A stretch of DNA of 64,000 nucleotides from Symsagittifera roscoffensis (GCF_963678635.1 NW_026971278.1:103393-167392); one strand, 5' to 3'. Counted from the first letter of the stretch, positions 11,601 through 19,703 are shown. A program made the numbers and translations. The notes: generated from the letters alone by a model not told the origin.

Positions 11601-12925
11601 AAACACCAAGCAGTTTAGACATGAAACTTAAAGTGATCTCCGGTAGGAGGTTCGGCATGATGCCGCAAGGAGGCAAGGTACAGTCGATAATTTCAGTGGC
11701 TGGACATCAGGTGATCAGAAATCTGAGTGAACCATCCGAGTTCACTTTGATGCATTTGGACACATATGCAGACTATCTGAGACAGGTGGAGCCACGAACC
11801 GAGTCGAGAGCTGTGCGAGCACTTCTAACGACGGGTGGCCCTCGCATGAAGAAACTTCATGGACGCTACCTAGAGGTCTATGGGCCGTATCAAGTAATGC
11901 TGAACGTGGATGGAATCAGTATCTACACCAGGACTTATGTAACAACAGATGATGACCAAATGGGGCAGATCTATTTGGGAGAAGAGGAACTCAAAGTCCG
12001 CAGGATAGGCCATGACGCCATGATGGAACAAGACGCGGTACACATTGGATATGAAGCAGATGTGACAGCACACCTGCTCGACACCAACGGAACAAAAATC
12101 GGAGTCACAGGGCTTCTGGACACAGGAGCGGTGGTGAGTGTGATGCAGATAAAAACTTGGGAAAGAATGGGCTTCACACGGGAAGATCTGATTCCTACGA
12201 ACCTCCGACTGGCCGCCGCAAATCGAGGAGCCATCTACGTAGCCGGAAGAACACCGATAACGGTCCTTCACATGGGAGGACGAGACCTTTGGATGAGCTT
12301 CCTGGTGGTAGAGAATCTGGACGACGCCGACCAATTCATCTTGGGCAGAGATTTTGTCAGGAATTTTGACGTGATGATTGACTTGAACAACGGTCTAATA
12401 CGGATTAGAAACCCGGACCGGAAGTATGTTAAGAGACCAATTAATAGGATAATAACAGATGAAAATAAGGTACCAGTTTTTTTGGATAGAAAAGTAAAGT
12501 TACAACCAGGACAAGCTGTAGTAGCAATTTTTAGAATGAGAAATTTAAATTCGTTAAGTGATAGCAAACAGGTTTACTTAGTACCGAATCCAAATAGTCA
12601 GAGTTCGGTGATTTTAGGCCGGAGCTTCTCGGTAACGCGAAACGGACTGTGTGTCAGTGTGTTGTTGAACACACTGGACACCACGGTTTCAATCCAGCGT
12701 GGAAAGAAGCTTGGCTACGCTTTGCCGATGAGGACCGACTACGAGGAGACACAAAACTTGAAGAAACATATTGTGCAAGCCTGTCCTTACCATGCTTATA
12801 AAGATAAAATTTTAAAGAGGATTAATGAAGTAAAATCTATTAATAAATTGTTTTCAATGAAATCCGAAACGGACGACAGCTTATCGAGCTGTTCAAATTT
12901 TCCTGGAACGCCCCTCGTCACATAA
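8642..12925 (+). CDS. gag-pro: Gag-protease polyprotein of element A
   Basis: 1,427 codons from the ATG at 8642, just past the leader. Residues 1-330 are low-complexity and acidic (MVETRSQ near residue 51). Residues 310-430 look coiled-coil and basic. A retrotransposon capsid-type domain lies near residues 595-740 (IDTRIEVMKLHF..., ETIDKFLDDLEMLRRR). Two CCHC knuckles follow: CANCSSTDHHVSAC (about 801) and CFFCNLEGHFKSDC (about 853), which bind the RNA genome. After a helical linker comes a retropepsin-like protease with the catalytic GLLDTGAVVSVM (Asp near 1160) and ILGRDFVRNFD (about 1233). The frame ends at 12923-12925; RT starts in the +1 frame across a 65-nt overlap, either programmed or a one-base insertion. 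Confidence 0.93.
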   Translation: MSLDKSRIPKRGNSSRKFIPEKQRKTMTDPFVDWIKRSRSDKRGTVSGRMVETRSQKTSEERRELLEVEVNTDHTMNDNQEVNELEGRGRRLASESTPVEQGNDFATSTGTLDREEMSELSDISTEVTATRRSPTDNTMMAGGTGKQTTSSSFSERMKNTFGNIFPFSMGGGAGNDGESQEEEDEEEQGDSGSQVSLNSSIQESEAHVGRETGTMDKFGVVTTISKEANTPGQSKDFAIRASSEPQPGENKTRGLGNALIDPEINKEKTLKQIVKARISTSTKLPGTDRVTPPLVTPLVDNGAALEEALNNIVDSLGEQNEQMSIRMSELERAVHIERERLREEINRNRQEVDRSEKRLKERTDEHMTRNLSRMTREAEQRELRLRADMEKLRIQQEQSLGTLDTKTDAMMERRTQAIMDRLDGLLSSKSGPKEGEPNSGGPSREPRVNFNEHQRRKTYGSTRGRGSSSGYATRGNTAWGPKSRANSTGNRQTSNERPTQGTHATGRSDSGNRGHASPKRSHVGQEGNTHGDSDCRDAPHTEPSTRCEDTQAGQSRDATAMATAFEPLNRSLETFLTRLSRTNERSEKSRRVFKKPRCYKDESDGCIDTRIEVMKLHFEEEDLSERQECSALASNLEGTALNCFMAKKQYQRDTAEKIFEILLNRFGSGVQGHQAMIRFEKRRQREDETIDKFLDDLEMLRRRSQPDESNRRMNLAVASKFIDGVKNDELRTMLATHYTPLSTNAPTPEELRLKSKEYLLLKPPSRSGYYKNNYGNFNNGPANQGNNWYKPRDDMDKRRSCANCSSTDHHVSACPTYKQGMKAIGFSLEDEDASELDHEDFMRGVIAKFGPRCFFCNLEGHFKSDCPQFWDAVAYIKHPRHEEALSGVKASKARLLSEAEARRKDKPQELVAKKMQAVTEEAREPEPATAAEDFKIDYKAAARDALNRVQQELVTKEIEQKVKLELENEKLQEQLNTFEATEFEEAKTPSSLDMKLKVISGRRFGMMPQGGKVQSIISVAGHQVIRNLSEPSEFTLMHLDTYADYLRQVEPRTESRAVRALLTTGGPRMKKLHGRYLEVYGPYQVMLNVDGISIYTRTYVTTDDDQMGQIYLGEEELKVRRIGHDAMMEQDAVHIGYEADVTAHLLDTNGTKIGVTGLLDTGAVVSVMQIKTWERMGFTREDLIPTNLRLAAANRGAIYVAGRTPITVLHMGGRDLWMSFLVVENLDDADQFILGRDFVRNFDVMIDLNNGLIRIRNPDRKYVKRPINRIITDENKVPVFLDRKVKLQPGQAVVAIFRMRNLNSLSDSKQVYLVPNPNSQSSVILGRSFSVTRNGLCVSVLLNTLDTTVSIQRGKKLGYALPMRTDYEETQNLKKHIVQACPYHAYKDKILKRINEVKSINKLFSMKSETDDSLSSCSNFPGTPLVT
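12861..12925 (+). other. Gag-pro / pol frame overlap
   Basis: The pol frame is open from 12861 (after TGA at 12858) while gag-pro ends at 12923-12925, so a +1 shift anywhere inside would fuse them. The copy at 38235-38415 in B has the same overlap. The duplicated copy near 43776 lacks one T (TTCCGG instead of TTCCTGG) and reads straight through. Whether the T is ancestral (programmed +1 shift) or an insertion spread by conversion cannot be settled here. Confidence 0.5.
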
Positions 12926-12947
12926 ACTAGAATCTGACAAACCGGTT

Positions 12948-13289
12948 TTGCCAGAGATAGAACATTTAAAAGGGAAAATAGGTGAGGGAGATTTTGAAAA
13001 ACTGCGGGACCTCCTAAATCGGAACGCCGAGGTATTTTCAAAACACAAGGCGGACATCGGCTGCTGTAATTTCGTCGAACACGAAATCGAACTAGAAGAG
13101 GGCGCCGTTCCCCATAGGGAAGGCGCAAGCCGAATGACGCCACATAAATCGGAAGCGTGCCGAGCGGAAATAGAAATGTTGCTTGAATACGACATGATAG
13201 AACCCTCGAAATTGCCATGGGCTTGCGGAGTAGTAATGGCGAAAAAGAAAGGGGGCAGCTTAGATTTTGTTGCGACTTTCGTTACTTGA
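12948..13289 (+). CDS. pol: Pol of element A: N-terminal RT segment
   Basis: Open in the +1 frame relative to gag. It carries the region upstream of RT (EIEHLKGKIGEGDFEKL, an FSKHKADIGCC segment) and the start of the RT fingers: VPHREGASRMTPHK, then YDMIEPSKLPWACGVVMAKKK. The frame then fails: KKKGGS should be followed by LRFCCDFRYLN, but that part is read in a different frame starting near 13263, consistent with a missing base. The open frame can be followed back to 12861. Typical gypsy RTs have this KKKDGSLRFC-type junction in one frame, so the break is a lesion unless rescued by frameshifting. Confidence 0.75.
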   Translation: MPEIEHLKGKIGEGDFEKLRDLLNRNAEVFSKHKADIGCCNFVEHEIELEEGAVPHREGASRMTPHKSEACRAEIEMLLEYDMIEPSKLPWACGVVMAKKKGGSLDFVATFVT

Positions 13290-15880
13290 ACGCGGTAACG
13301 ATAAAAGATGCGTACCCGATAGCGCGAATAGACGAGAGCCTATCTAAACTTGGTGATGCCAAGTTCTTCACCACATTGGACTTAGGTTCTGCCTTCTGGC
13401 AGGTTCCTTTGCGGAAAAAGGATAGGGAAAAAACCGGTTTCGCGTGCGAATTGGGGTTGTACCAGTGGAAGAGGATGCCCTTCGGCTTGCGCAATGCAAC
13501 AGCAACTTTTCAAAGGCTGATGGCTCAGGCTTTGACAGGAGTGACCAAAAAGTACGGGAATCTCTTGATGTGCTACGTGGATGATGTAGTCATAGCGACA
13601 CCGACCCTGGAGGATCACATTGATCGGCTCGATGAGGTCTTCGGATGTATGAAAAGAGCAGGCTTGAAATGCAAACCATCGAAATGTGAAATCCTTAGGG
13701 ATTCGATCAAGTACCTGGGAAGAATGGTGGACAGGCATGGTGTGAGGCCAGATCCAGAAGCAGTAGAGGCTGTGCTGACATGGAAGGCTCCGAGGACGGA
13801 CACACAGCTAATGAGCTTCCTGGGGTTTGCCAATTATTACCGTGAATTCATTAAAGGATATGCGGACAAGGTGTACCCGATGCAGAAGTTGATGCGCAAC
13901 AAAGGGAAAAAGTTCGAATGGAACGATGAGGCACAGGTTGCTTTCGAGAACATAAAGCGGGAACTGTGCGAAGCGCCAGTGCTGGGCATGCCTACAGAAA
14001 AGGACATGTATGTTCTCGACACAGACGCATCGGTGGTGGCCATCTCAGGAATCTTGCATCAAGAGCAAGAATGGAACGGAAGAACAGTTCTCCGTCCCAT
14101 TGCATACGGCAGCAAAATCTTGAGTGACACAGAGATGAAATATGGCGCACCAAAAGCAGAAATGTTTGCAGTAGTCACCTTTGTGGAGAAGTACCGTGCA
14201 TACTTGGGGAGCGCTCCCTTCAAGTTACGCGTGGACAACAGAGCGTTATCCTGGTTGAAGACCTACTCGAGGGATCAGAGTTATATTGGTAGATGGATAG
14301 TAAGACTGGATGGCTACCATATGATAATCGAACATAGGATGCGTGATAAACACCAGAATGCTGACAGCCTCAGTAAGAAAACTGAGTTCTATGAAAGATT
14401 GGAGCAGAAGCAGGCCAATCAGGCGGAAATAAAGGAGGGATTCTCGTTTCTGGACAAAGAAACTTATGAAGCGCTTCCCTTAACGAGATGGTTGGATAAG
14501 TCTGGACATCCAATTCCAGGGCAACCTGAGTTACCTGTAGAGAGAGCAGCCGAGATAAAGATCCTGTCAAAGGAGGACCCGGTCCCCTTGGATCTGTTGC
14601 TGCGCTCGAACCTGGTCCAGCAAGAACTCTCTCGCATGAATATAAACAGCCTCTCATTATTGGATAAAACGGTGCAAGTCACACCCCAAGTGATGCGGAT
14701 GCTGGGTGGATTGTTAGAAAGAGAAGTGACCAGAGATAACCCCGAGTGGACAGCAGCAGTGGCATCGCTAACAGTCAGTGAGAAGGTCAAGATCATGCCA
14801 TCCAGACGACAACACGAAGAGAACGAGAGGGATTGTAGGACAATAGTTCAGCAACTAGTATCCTCAATACCCCAAGAGATTTTAGCCAGTACTTCTTACG
14901 GACAGAAAGGACAGGAGAGCGGCAAGCAAAAGAAAACGGTCACCTTTGTAGACCGGGATAAAGAGGGTGAAGTTGTAGAACAAAATCGGCTGCAAGACTA
15001 TTTGTCCGGGGAGAAGGATAAGGAGAAAAACCAGCGATCACAAGATCAACACCCGGGACAAGTGAATTTGTCCGGGGAGTCCGAGATAGACGAGAAAATT
15101 CCTGATGAGAAACAGGACCTAGAGAACAAGGTTTTGTCCGGGGAGTTCAGATGGATGCGAAGGAAATACAGACATGATCTGGAGGAGCGTGCAGTCTCCA
15201 GCACAACACCTTCGACGGATGATGATTCCCGAAACTCAGGAATGGATACCTATTCCGACAGGAATTCGACCTCGGGATCAGAACTGTCAGAACTAGCGAT
15301 ACACACGCTACTAGTGGAAACTCGGGCAAGGGACCTGGACAGAGAAGTGTACCAGGATCCTGACAGTGATCGCTACCTAATACCAAGTGAAAGAGTCTTT
15401 GACAACGCAGCGGATGACTTAGAAACAATAGCGGTATCGAAACGGTCGATGAGCTTATTGCCACAGAAAGAGGCAGTCAGGACTGATCTTCAACCGTTTC
15501 AGCAAGAAACACAACCGTTGGCGAAGATTTGGTGCGTTAAGATGGAAGAAGACACACATCAGCCCCACGAGCTGAATAGTCAGATGAGGGTCATGAAGAC
15601 GCACTTGAAGGCGAGATACAGACTCTCGGACCTTCTAAGGGCGCAGAGAAATGATCGCATGACAAGCAACCTAAAAAGGTGGATAGAAAACGGTGCACCA
15701 GACAAAGGTGACCTAGAAGAGGACAGCTATAGGATCCTGAGACAATACTTCATGCAGAAGGAGGGGAGATTATATCTGAACAAGGACGGGATCGTGGCTT
15801 GCAGGAGAAGAGAAGAAGACAAGGTCTTATACAAATATAACGCGATAGTGTTGCCGCAACTCTATCAGACAGAACTATAA
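13217..15880 (+). CDS. pol: Pol of element A: reverse transcriptase, RNase H and spacer
   Basis: This frame is the same as gag-pro. It is meaningful from about 13263 (LRFCCDFRYLNAVTIKDAYPI). RT motifs: TTLDLGSAFWQVPL, MPFGLRNATATFQRLM and the catalytic YVDD at residues 120-123; the thumb/connection includes KYLGRMVDRHGV and LGFANYYREFIKGY. RNase H of the gypsy type starts at VLDTDASVVAISGILHQ (Asp 268/270) and ends with DKHQNADSLSKK. Residues about 395-887 are a spacer before integrase with a 22-residue repeat containing LSGE (three copies at 66-bp spacing) and acidic, serine-rich stretches. It ends at TAA 15878-15880; the B copies have a leucine codon there, so this is a nonsense mutation and the frame continues into integrase. 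Confidence 0.93.
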   Translation: MGLRSSNGEKERGQLRFCCDFRYLNAVTIKDAYPIARIDESLSKLGDAKFFTTLDLGSAFWQVPLRKKDREKTGFACELGLYQWKRMPFGLRNATATFQRLMAQALTGVTKKYGNLLMCYVDDVVIATPTLEDHIDRLDEVFGCMKRAGLKCKPSKCEILRDSIKYLGRMVDRHGVRPDPEAVEAVLTWKAPRTDTQLMSFLGFANYYREFIKGYADKVYPMQKLMRNKGKKFEWNDEAQVAFENIKRELCEAPVLGMPTEKDMYVLDTDASVVAISGILHQEQEWNGRTVLRPIAYGSKILSDTEMKYGAPKAEMFAVVTFVEKYRAYLGSAPFKLRVDNRALSWLKTYSRDQSYIGRWIVRLDGYHMIIEHRMRDKHQNADSLSKKTEFYERLEQKQANQAEIKEGFSFLDKETYEALPLTRWLDKSGHPIPGQPELPVERAAEIKILSKEDPVPLDLLLRSNLVQQELSRMNINSLSLLDKTVQVTPQVMRMLGGLLEREVTRDNPEWTAAVASLTVSEKVKIMPSRRQHEENERDCRTIVQQLVSSIPQEILASTSYGQKGQESGKQKKTVTFVDRDKEGEVVEQNRLQDYLSGEKDKEKNQRSQDQHPGQVNLSGESEIDEKIPDEKQDLENKVLSGEFRWMRRKYRHDLEERAVSSTTPSTDDDSRNSGMDTYSDRNSTSGSELSELAIHTLLVETRARDLDREVYQDPDSDRYLIPSERVFDNAADDLETIAVSKRSMSLLPQKEAVRTDLQPFQQETQPLAKIWCVKMEEDTHQPHELNSQMRVMKTHLKARYRLSDLLRAQRNDRMTSNLKRWIENGAPDKGDLEEDSYRILRQYFMQKEGRLYLNKDGIVACRRREEDKVLYKYNAIVLPQLYQTEL
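15001..15145 (+). other. Three PPT-like TTTGTCCGGGGAG words, 66 bp apart
   Basis: TTTGTCCGGGGAG starts at 15001, 15067 and 15133, exactly 66 bp apart, encoding (Y/N/V)LSGE. A fourth copy lies at 17621, and the polypurine tract before the 3' LTR reads TGTCCGGGGAGTG (31279-31291). The positions are kept in both B copies (for example about 40455, 40521 and 40588). The words could be internal plus-strand priming sites or simply a peptide repeat. Confidence 0.6.
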
Positions 15881-18244
15881 TTCAGGTCGCATGATCAGAT
15901 GGGCCATCAAGGGATCGACAAAGTGTATCAAAGGATCCTGAAGCGCTTTGAGTGGCCTGGGATGAAAAAGGCATGCGAGAAATGGGTGACAGCATGTCTG
16001 TCATGCCAACAGGTCAAGGATCCTAGTAAGTTGCGATTTCCTTTACAATTGATTGAGTCGTCTGAATTCAACGAGGTGGTGCAGATAGATCACCAGAAGA
16101 TATGCATGACAGACAGCGGTTACAACCAAGTCTTGGTCATGATAGATCACTTCACGAAGTATGCAGAGGCCGTGCCCTGCATAACTGCCTCGGCGGAAGA
16201 GACATGCGACCACCTGATCAATACGTGGATAGCAAGACATGGTTGTCCAATGACGTTTCAATCGGACAATGGAACGGCTTTCGTAGGCGAGCTTACGAAA
16301 GAGCTTATGAGACGGTCACAAGTCGCTCAGGCTCACTCCACGACATACCACCCTCAGACGAATGGCTTAGTGGAAAGACAGAATAGGACGTTAGTGTCGA
16401 TGCTGAGGGTATATTGTTCCAGGTACATGACCGATTGGGACAGATACCTTCCACAGGTGATGGGAGCTTATAATAGCACGCAACACTCCACCACTGGAGT
16501 TAGTCCACACATGATGCTGACGGGACACGAGAAGTCTTTACCCTTGACATTCTTCTACCCAGAATATGAGGGAAAGAAAACGTCCCCACAGGTCTACGTG
16601 AGGGATGTGATCAAACGCCAACAGGAGTTGAACGATTTGTGTAGACGAAACACTCAGCAGGCACAGGCAAGACAGAGGAAAAGATTCGACAAGAAAGCAG
16701 CTGGTGCAAAGGCTTACTCGGTGGGAGACTACGTATGGGTATTTCAGAACGTTATACCACCGAAAGGGACAAAGAAGCTTCTAAAGAAATGGAGGGGACC
16801 CTTCACGATTACAGAGGTGCACCAAGAGGGACGCTTTTATAGACTGAGTACTGGCCGAGCCGCCCACTACGAAAACATCAAGCCACACAATCCATCGACA
16901 GAAGACTGGTGTATACCTGCAGACATGGAAAAAGGGGATTATCTAATGATGGATCCTGCTTGTGAGGTCAATGAAAAAGGCACCAGGGAGAAGAACGATG
17001 GAAACGAAATCGTAGAGGAAGGTACGGATACACCGCTGGACCTGGATCCAAACGAAAAGATCGAAGCGGACGATGAAACCTTACCCTACGCAGAGGAAGA
17101 TTGGCAGGATCCCGAACAGACAGAGGTTTCCAAGAACTTGGAACCAGATCTTCCGTTCACGATGCAGACTCGTCAGAAGGACGGGACGAGACCAAGAAAG
17201 AAATACGATCCTTACGGTGACGACTTTGTAGTGGATAGGATAGATCTAAAGAAAATAGTGGAGGAAGTAGTGGGTTTAGAGGAAATAACTGTGTCACAAG
17301 ACATTGACATAGTCGATGATCACAACGATGAGTGGGTTGACGACTGGTCGAAACCCGAGGTAGAATTTGACGATGAGCAACAGCAGTCATATGAACAAGA
17401 CCAGACGAACCTGCGTGTCTTAGAGTGGCTGAACGAAATGACATCAGACCCTAAAGAGACCAGCGTTACGATTCAAGACGTAGATCGTGAAAGCGCGAAA
17501 TACATTAAGACCGGACGAGATGATCCTTCCTGGGCTGCCCAGGAAGGACGACTACTCATTCCAGCTTCTAATCTTGACTTAATACCCTGTATGCGATCGA
17601 CGGGGACGCCGATGGATATTTTTGTCCGGGGAGTGGGGGTAGGACTTACCCACACTGAAAACTTGATAATAAAAAAATTAAGAATAGCAAGAGAAACAGG
17701 AGACTTAGAAGCAGAAACAGGCGAAGAACCTAAGAAACCTGACATAGGCAGGGTAGTTGAGTCATATTTTAATTTACCAAATGAATATTCTAGTAACATA
17801 ATACTAACAGACAGTGATTTCATACTCACAAACAGAACATGTGCGGTAGCAATCACCGCAGACATGAGTTTTAGGACGGCGCTAGCGGCAGATTTTAAGA
17901 GGGAATACAAAAACGTGGAATTCCTTTGGAAGCAAAGACCAGGGATAGGGGGCGTAGCAGCCTTACCTCCGGCGGTGTCGCAGATACCGGGAAAGTACTT
18001 ATGCTTCTTGGTAACGAGGGCGACGGAGAAGCAGCACGTGGACCCAGAACACCTAGTCTTGTCTTTGACGAGGCTGAGGGAGTTCCTTGTGGAAATGGAC
18101 GTGAAGGAGCTCTCGCTTCCAGTGTACGATCCAAACAGAGGAAGACTGCATCCTCGGGAATTGTACGCGCTTGTACACGTGATATTCTCTGATACAAACA
18201 TACAAGTATATCTACACAAGAAATATTACTTAAGTATAGGCTGA
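15881..18244 (+). CDS. pol: Pol of element A: integrase with C-terminal macro domain
   Basis: In frame with RT-RNase H but cut off by the TAA at 15878. The first in-frame codon for separate translation would be ATG 15899. Residues counted from 15899: zinc-binding HHCC module (HDQMGHQG...CLSCQ), catalytic core with D64, D123 and E159 (35-residue D-E spacing), then a GPF module (KWRGPFTITEVHQEGRFYRL, about 297). An acidic linker (about 370-560) leads to a C-terminal domain from about 625 to 781 that reads like a macro domain of the TARG1/OARD1 kind: ITADMSFRTALAADFKREY, a GGVAAL turn, CFLVTRATEKQHV, a LSLPVYDPNRGRL loop at 738 and VIFSDTNIQVYL. Macro domains bind ADP-ribose. The usual glycine-rich loop with catalytic Asp is replaced by VYDPNRGRL, so hydrolase activity is doubtful. 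Confidence 0.85.
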   Translation, partial: FRSHDQMGHQGIDKVYQRILKRFEWPGMKKACEKWVTACLSCQQVKDPSKLRFPLQLIESSEFNEVVQIDHQKICMTDSGYNQVLVMIDHFTKYAEAVPCITASAEETCDHLINTWIARHGCPMTFQSDNGTAFVGELTKELMRRSQVAQAHSTTYHPQTNGLVERQNRTLVSMLRVYCSRYMTDWDRYLPQVMGAYNSTQHSTTGVSPHMMLTGHEKSLPLTFFYPEYEGKKTSPQVYVRDVIKRQQELNDLCRRNTQQAQARQRKRFDKKAAGAKAYSVGDYVWVFQNVIPPKGTKKLLKKWRGPFTITEVHQEGRFYRLSTGRAAHYENIKPHNPSTEDWCIPADMEKGDYLMMDPACEVNEKGTREKNDGNEIVEEGTDTPLDLDPNEKIEADDETLPYAEEDWQDPEQTEVSKNLEPDLPFTMQTRQKDGTRPRKKYDPYGDDFVVDRIDLKKIVEEVVGLEEITVSQDIDIVDDHNDEWVDDWSKPEVEFDDEQQQSYEQDQTNLRVLEWLNEMTSDPKETSVTIQDVDRESAKYIKTGRDDPSWAAQEGRLLIPASNLDLIPCMRSTGTPMDIFVRGVGVGLTHTENLIIKKLRIARETGDLEAETGEEPKKPDIGRVVESYFNLPNEYSSNIILTDSDFILTNRTCAVAITADMSFRTALAADFKREYKNVEFLWKQRPGIGGVAALPPAVSQIPGKYLCFLVTRATEKQHVDPEHLVLSLTRLREFLVEMDVKELSLPVYDPNRGRLHPRELYALVHVIFSDTNIQVYLHKKYYLSIG

Positions 18245-18623
18245 GTGATGTGCGAAAGAGTGTTAGGTCAAAGACTAAGTTGCATGTGATATGTATGTTA
18301 TGTTATGTTATGTGTTAGGTTATTAAGATCATGGGTAAGTAGGGGTTAGTGACCATGAACAACTAAATGACGATCTTGGGAATAGATCCAAAGTTTGGAC
18401 TGTCCAATCTTAGGTCGAGTTCCAAAATTTTAGAAACCAATTGATTTTAATAAATTTTAGAATAAATATCTTTTTATCTGAACTGTTTTTAAGCAATTTT
18501 TAACGATATATGTTAAGGTGAAACTGACAAGTGTGACATTCGTGATTTCTTTTCTAGATCCTGATTGATCATTTAAATTACTCACTTGAGTCAAAGAATC
18601 GAATCAAACTTGAAAAGAATAGA
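18245..18623 (+). promoter_or_regulatory. Gap between pol and the second gene, with acceptor-like site
   Basis: Contains TATGT repeats (about 18290-18315), an ATGACGATCTT segment, AATAAATTTTAG and GAATAAATATC words that could act in polyadenylation, and TTTCTTTTCTAG ending at 18557, a good nematode-style splice acceptor 66 nt before the ATG of the next gene. The acceptor text is kept in B (48681-48691). It could serve cis-splicing from the leader, or trans-splicing, to make a separate mRNA for the second gene. Confidence 0.5.
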
Positions 18624-19703
18624 ATGGACAACTTCAACCTGGATGAATTGATGGACCTGGCAGAGGCATATGTAGGACCGATGGTAGATGCGATCTATCG
18701 TCGGCTGATGGAACGAGACTTCGCTTTGGAGGACCCAGAGGTGGTCATGTTGCTGACCGCCCTGATCAACATCTTGGGGCACGACAACCGTGGGGACCGC
18801 CTCACGGAAGTCCTGTTGATGGCAGCATATGGAGAAAGAGGAGTACTAGACCGCCCGAACATGAGAGTGATGAGGTGGAGAAACGGGGCTCTCTCAGGGA
18901 GTGACTTGGCGAATGAACCTGGATTGGGAAGTTCTAGGACTTACCAACCAGGTGAGATGCCAATGCCCTCTAAGCCTAAAGCTGGGCTGACGAGAATGCA
19001 TCGGGAGATGAACAGCGAGGCGACCTCGTCTGGTTCACAACTGAGAGCAGCTGTGCCACCAAAAAGGGCGAAAGTAACACAGAAGGTTCAGACGAACCAA
19101 ACCATACAAGATCTGGACGAGATGAACGATCAGCTGAAAAGTACGGAGAAGGAGTTAGACGATATGACGAAGACCATGCTGGCGATGGAGGAAGACCGGG
19201 ACATGTGGAGAAAGTTGTTTGAAGACTGCAACAAAAAGCAGGGTCAAGAGTTCGAACGCTTAAGGCAGGAATACAAAGAGCGATCGGAGCAGGTGGCGTT
19301 GACAACGACCGTGGAGAAAGTGATACCTGCAAGGGATATTCCTCGTGGGCAGTCCCCGATGGAGCTCTTGACGCCTCGGGAAATGAGTCAAACAACGGAG
19401 ACACGACCTCCAGCGGAGACAAATCGAGTAACGATCCCGGATCCTAGTGACACCTTGGGTGACCCCGTCGTAGAACAGACAGTGAGGAAACTGATAGAGA
19501 CAGCTGGACGACTGGTCGCTAACAAGAAGGCGCCAGGTTCCGGGGTGATCGCACCCTATGGAATGATTGACGATACGGGCAGAGTACAACTCTCCCAGAC
19601 AGTAATCAGACAAGGGATGAGTAACGTGACACCACTCATGGGTGCTCGAGAATCCCAGAGAGGAAAGTACGGAAGATGCCAGCGAAGAAAGTGTCTCGTA
19701 TAA
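18624..19703 (+). CDS. Second gene of element A, N-terminal part (coiled coil)
   Basis: Starts MDNFNLDELMDLAEAY at ATG 18624, conserved in B at 48771. Residues 1-100 are a compact, mostly helical region (RRLMERDFALEDPEVVMLL). A proline/serine linker follows, then a heptad-like coiled coil at about 165-225. After a variable region come QTVRKLIETAGRLV and QTVIRQGM. There is no signal peptide. The frame runs off at about 19650 because A has one base fewer than B there; in B the same protein continues straight into the MPAKKVSRIIDVQ segment. I do not recognise this N-terminal part as a known family. Confidence 0.8.
   Translation: MDNFNLDELMDLAEAYVGPMVDAIYRRLMERDFALEDPEVVMLLTALINILGHDNRGDRLTEVLLMAAYGERGVLDRPNMRVMRWRNGALSGSDLANEPGLGSSRTYQPGEMPMPSKPKAGLTRMHREMNSEATSSGSQLRAAVPPKRAKVTQKVQTNQTIQDLDEMNDQLKSTEKELDDMTKTMLAMEEDRDMWRKLFEDCNKKQGQEFERLRQEYKERSEQVALTTTVEKVIPARDIPRGQSPMELLTPREMSQTTETRPPAETNRVTIPDPSDTLGDPVVEQTVRKLIETAGRLVANKKAPGSGVIAPYGMIDDTGRVQLSQTVIRQGMSNVTPLMGARESQRGKYGRCQRRKCLV

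Noticed and set aside
17473-18219. 248-codon minus-strand ORF opposite the macro domain
   Set aside because: Shadow of the plus-strand coding frame; no recognisable domain, and the corresponding minus frame in B is just as explained by the plus strand.
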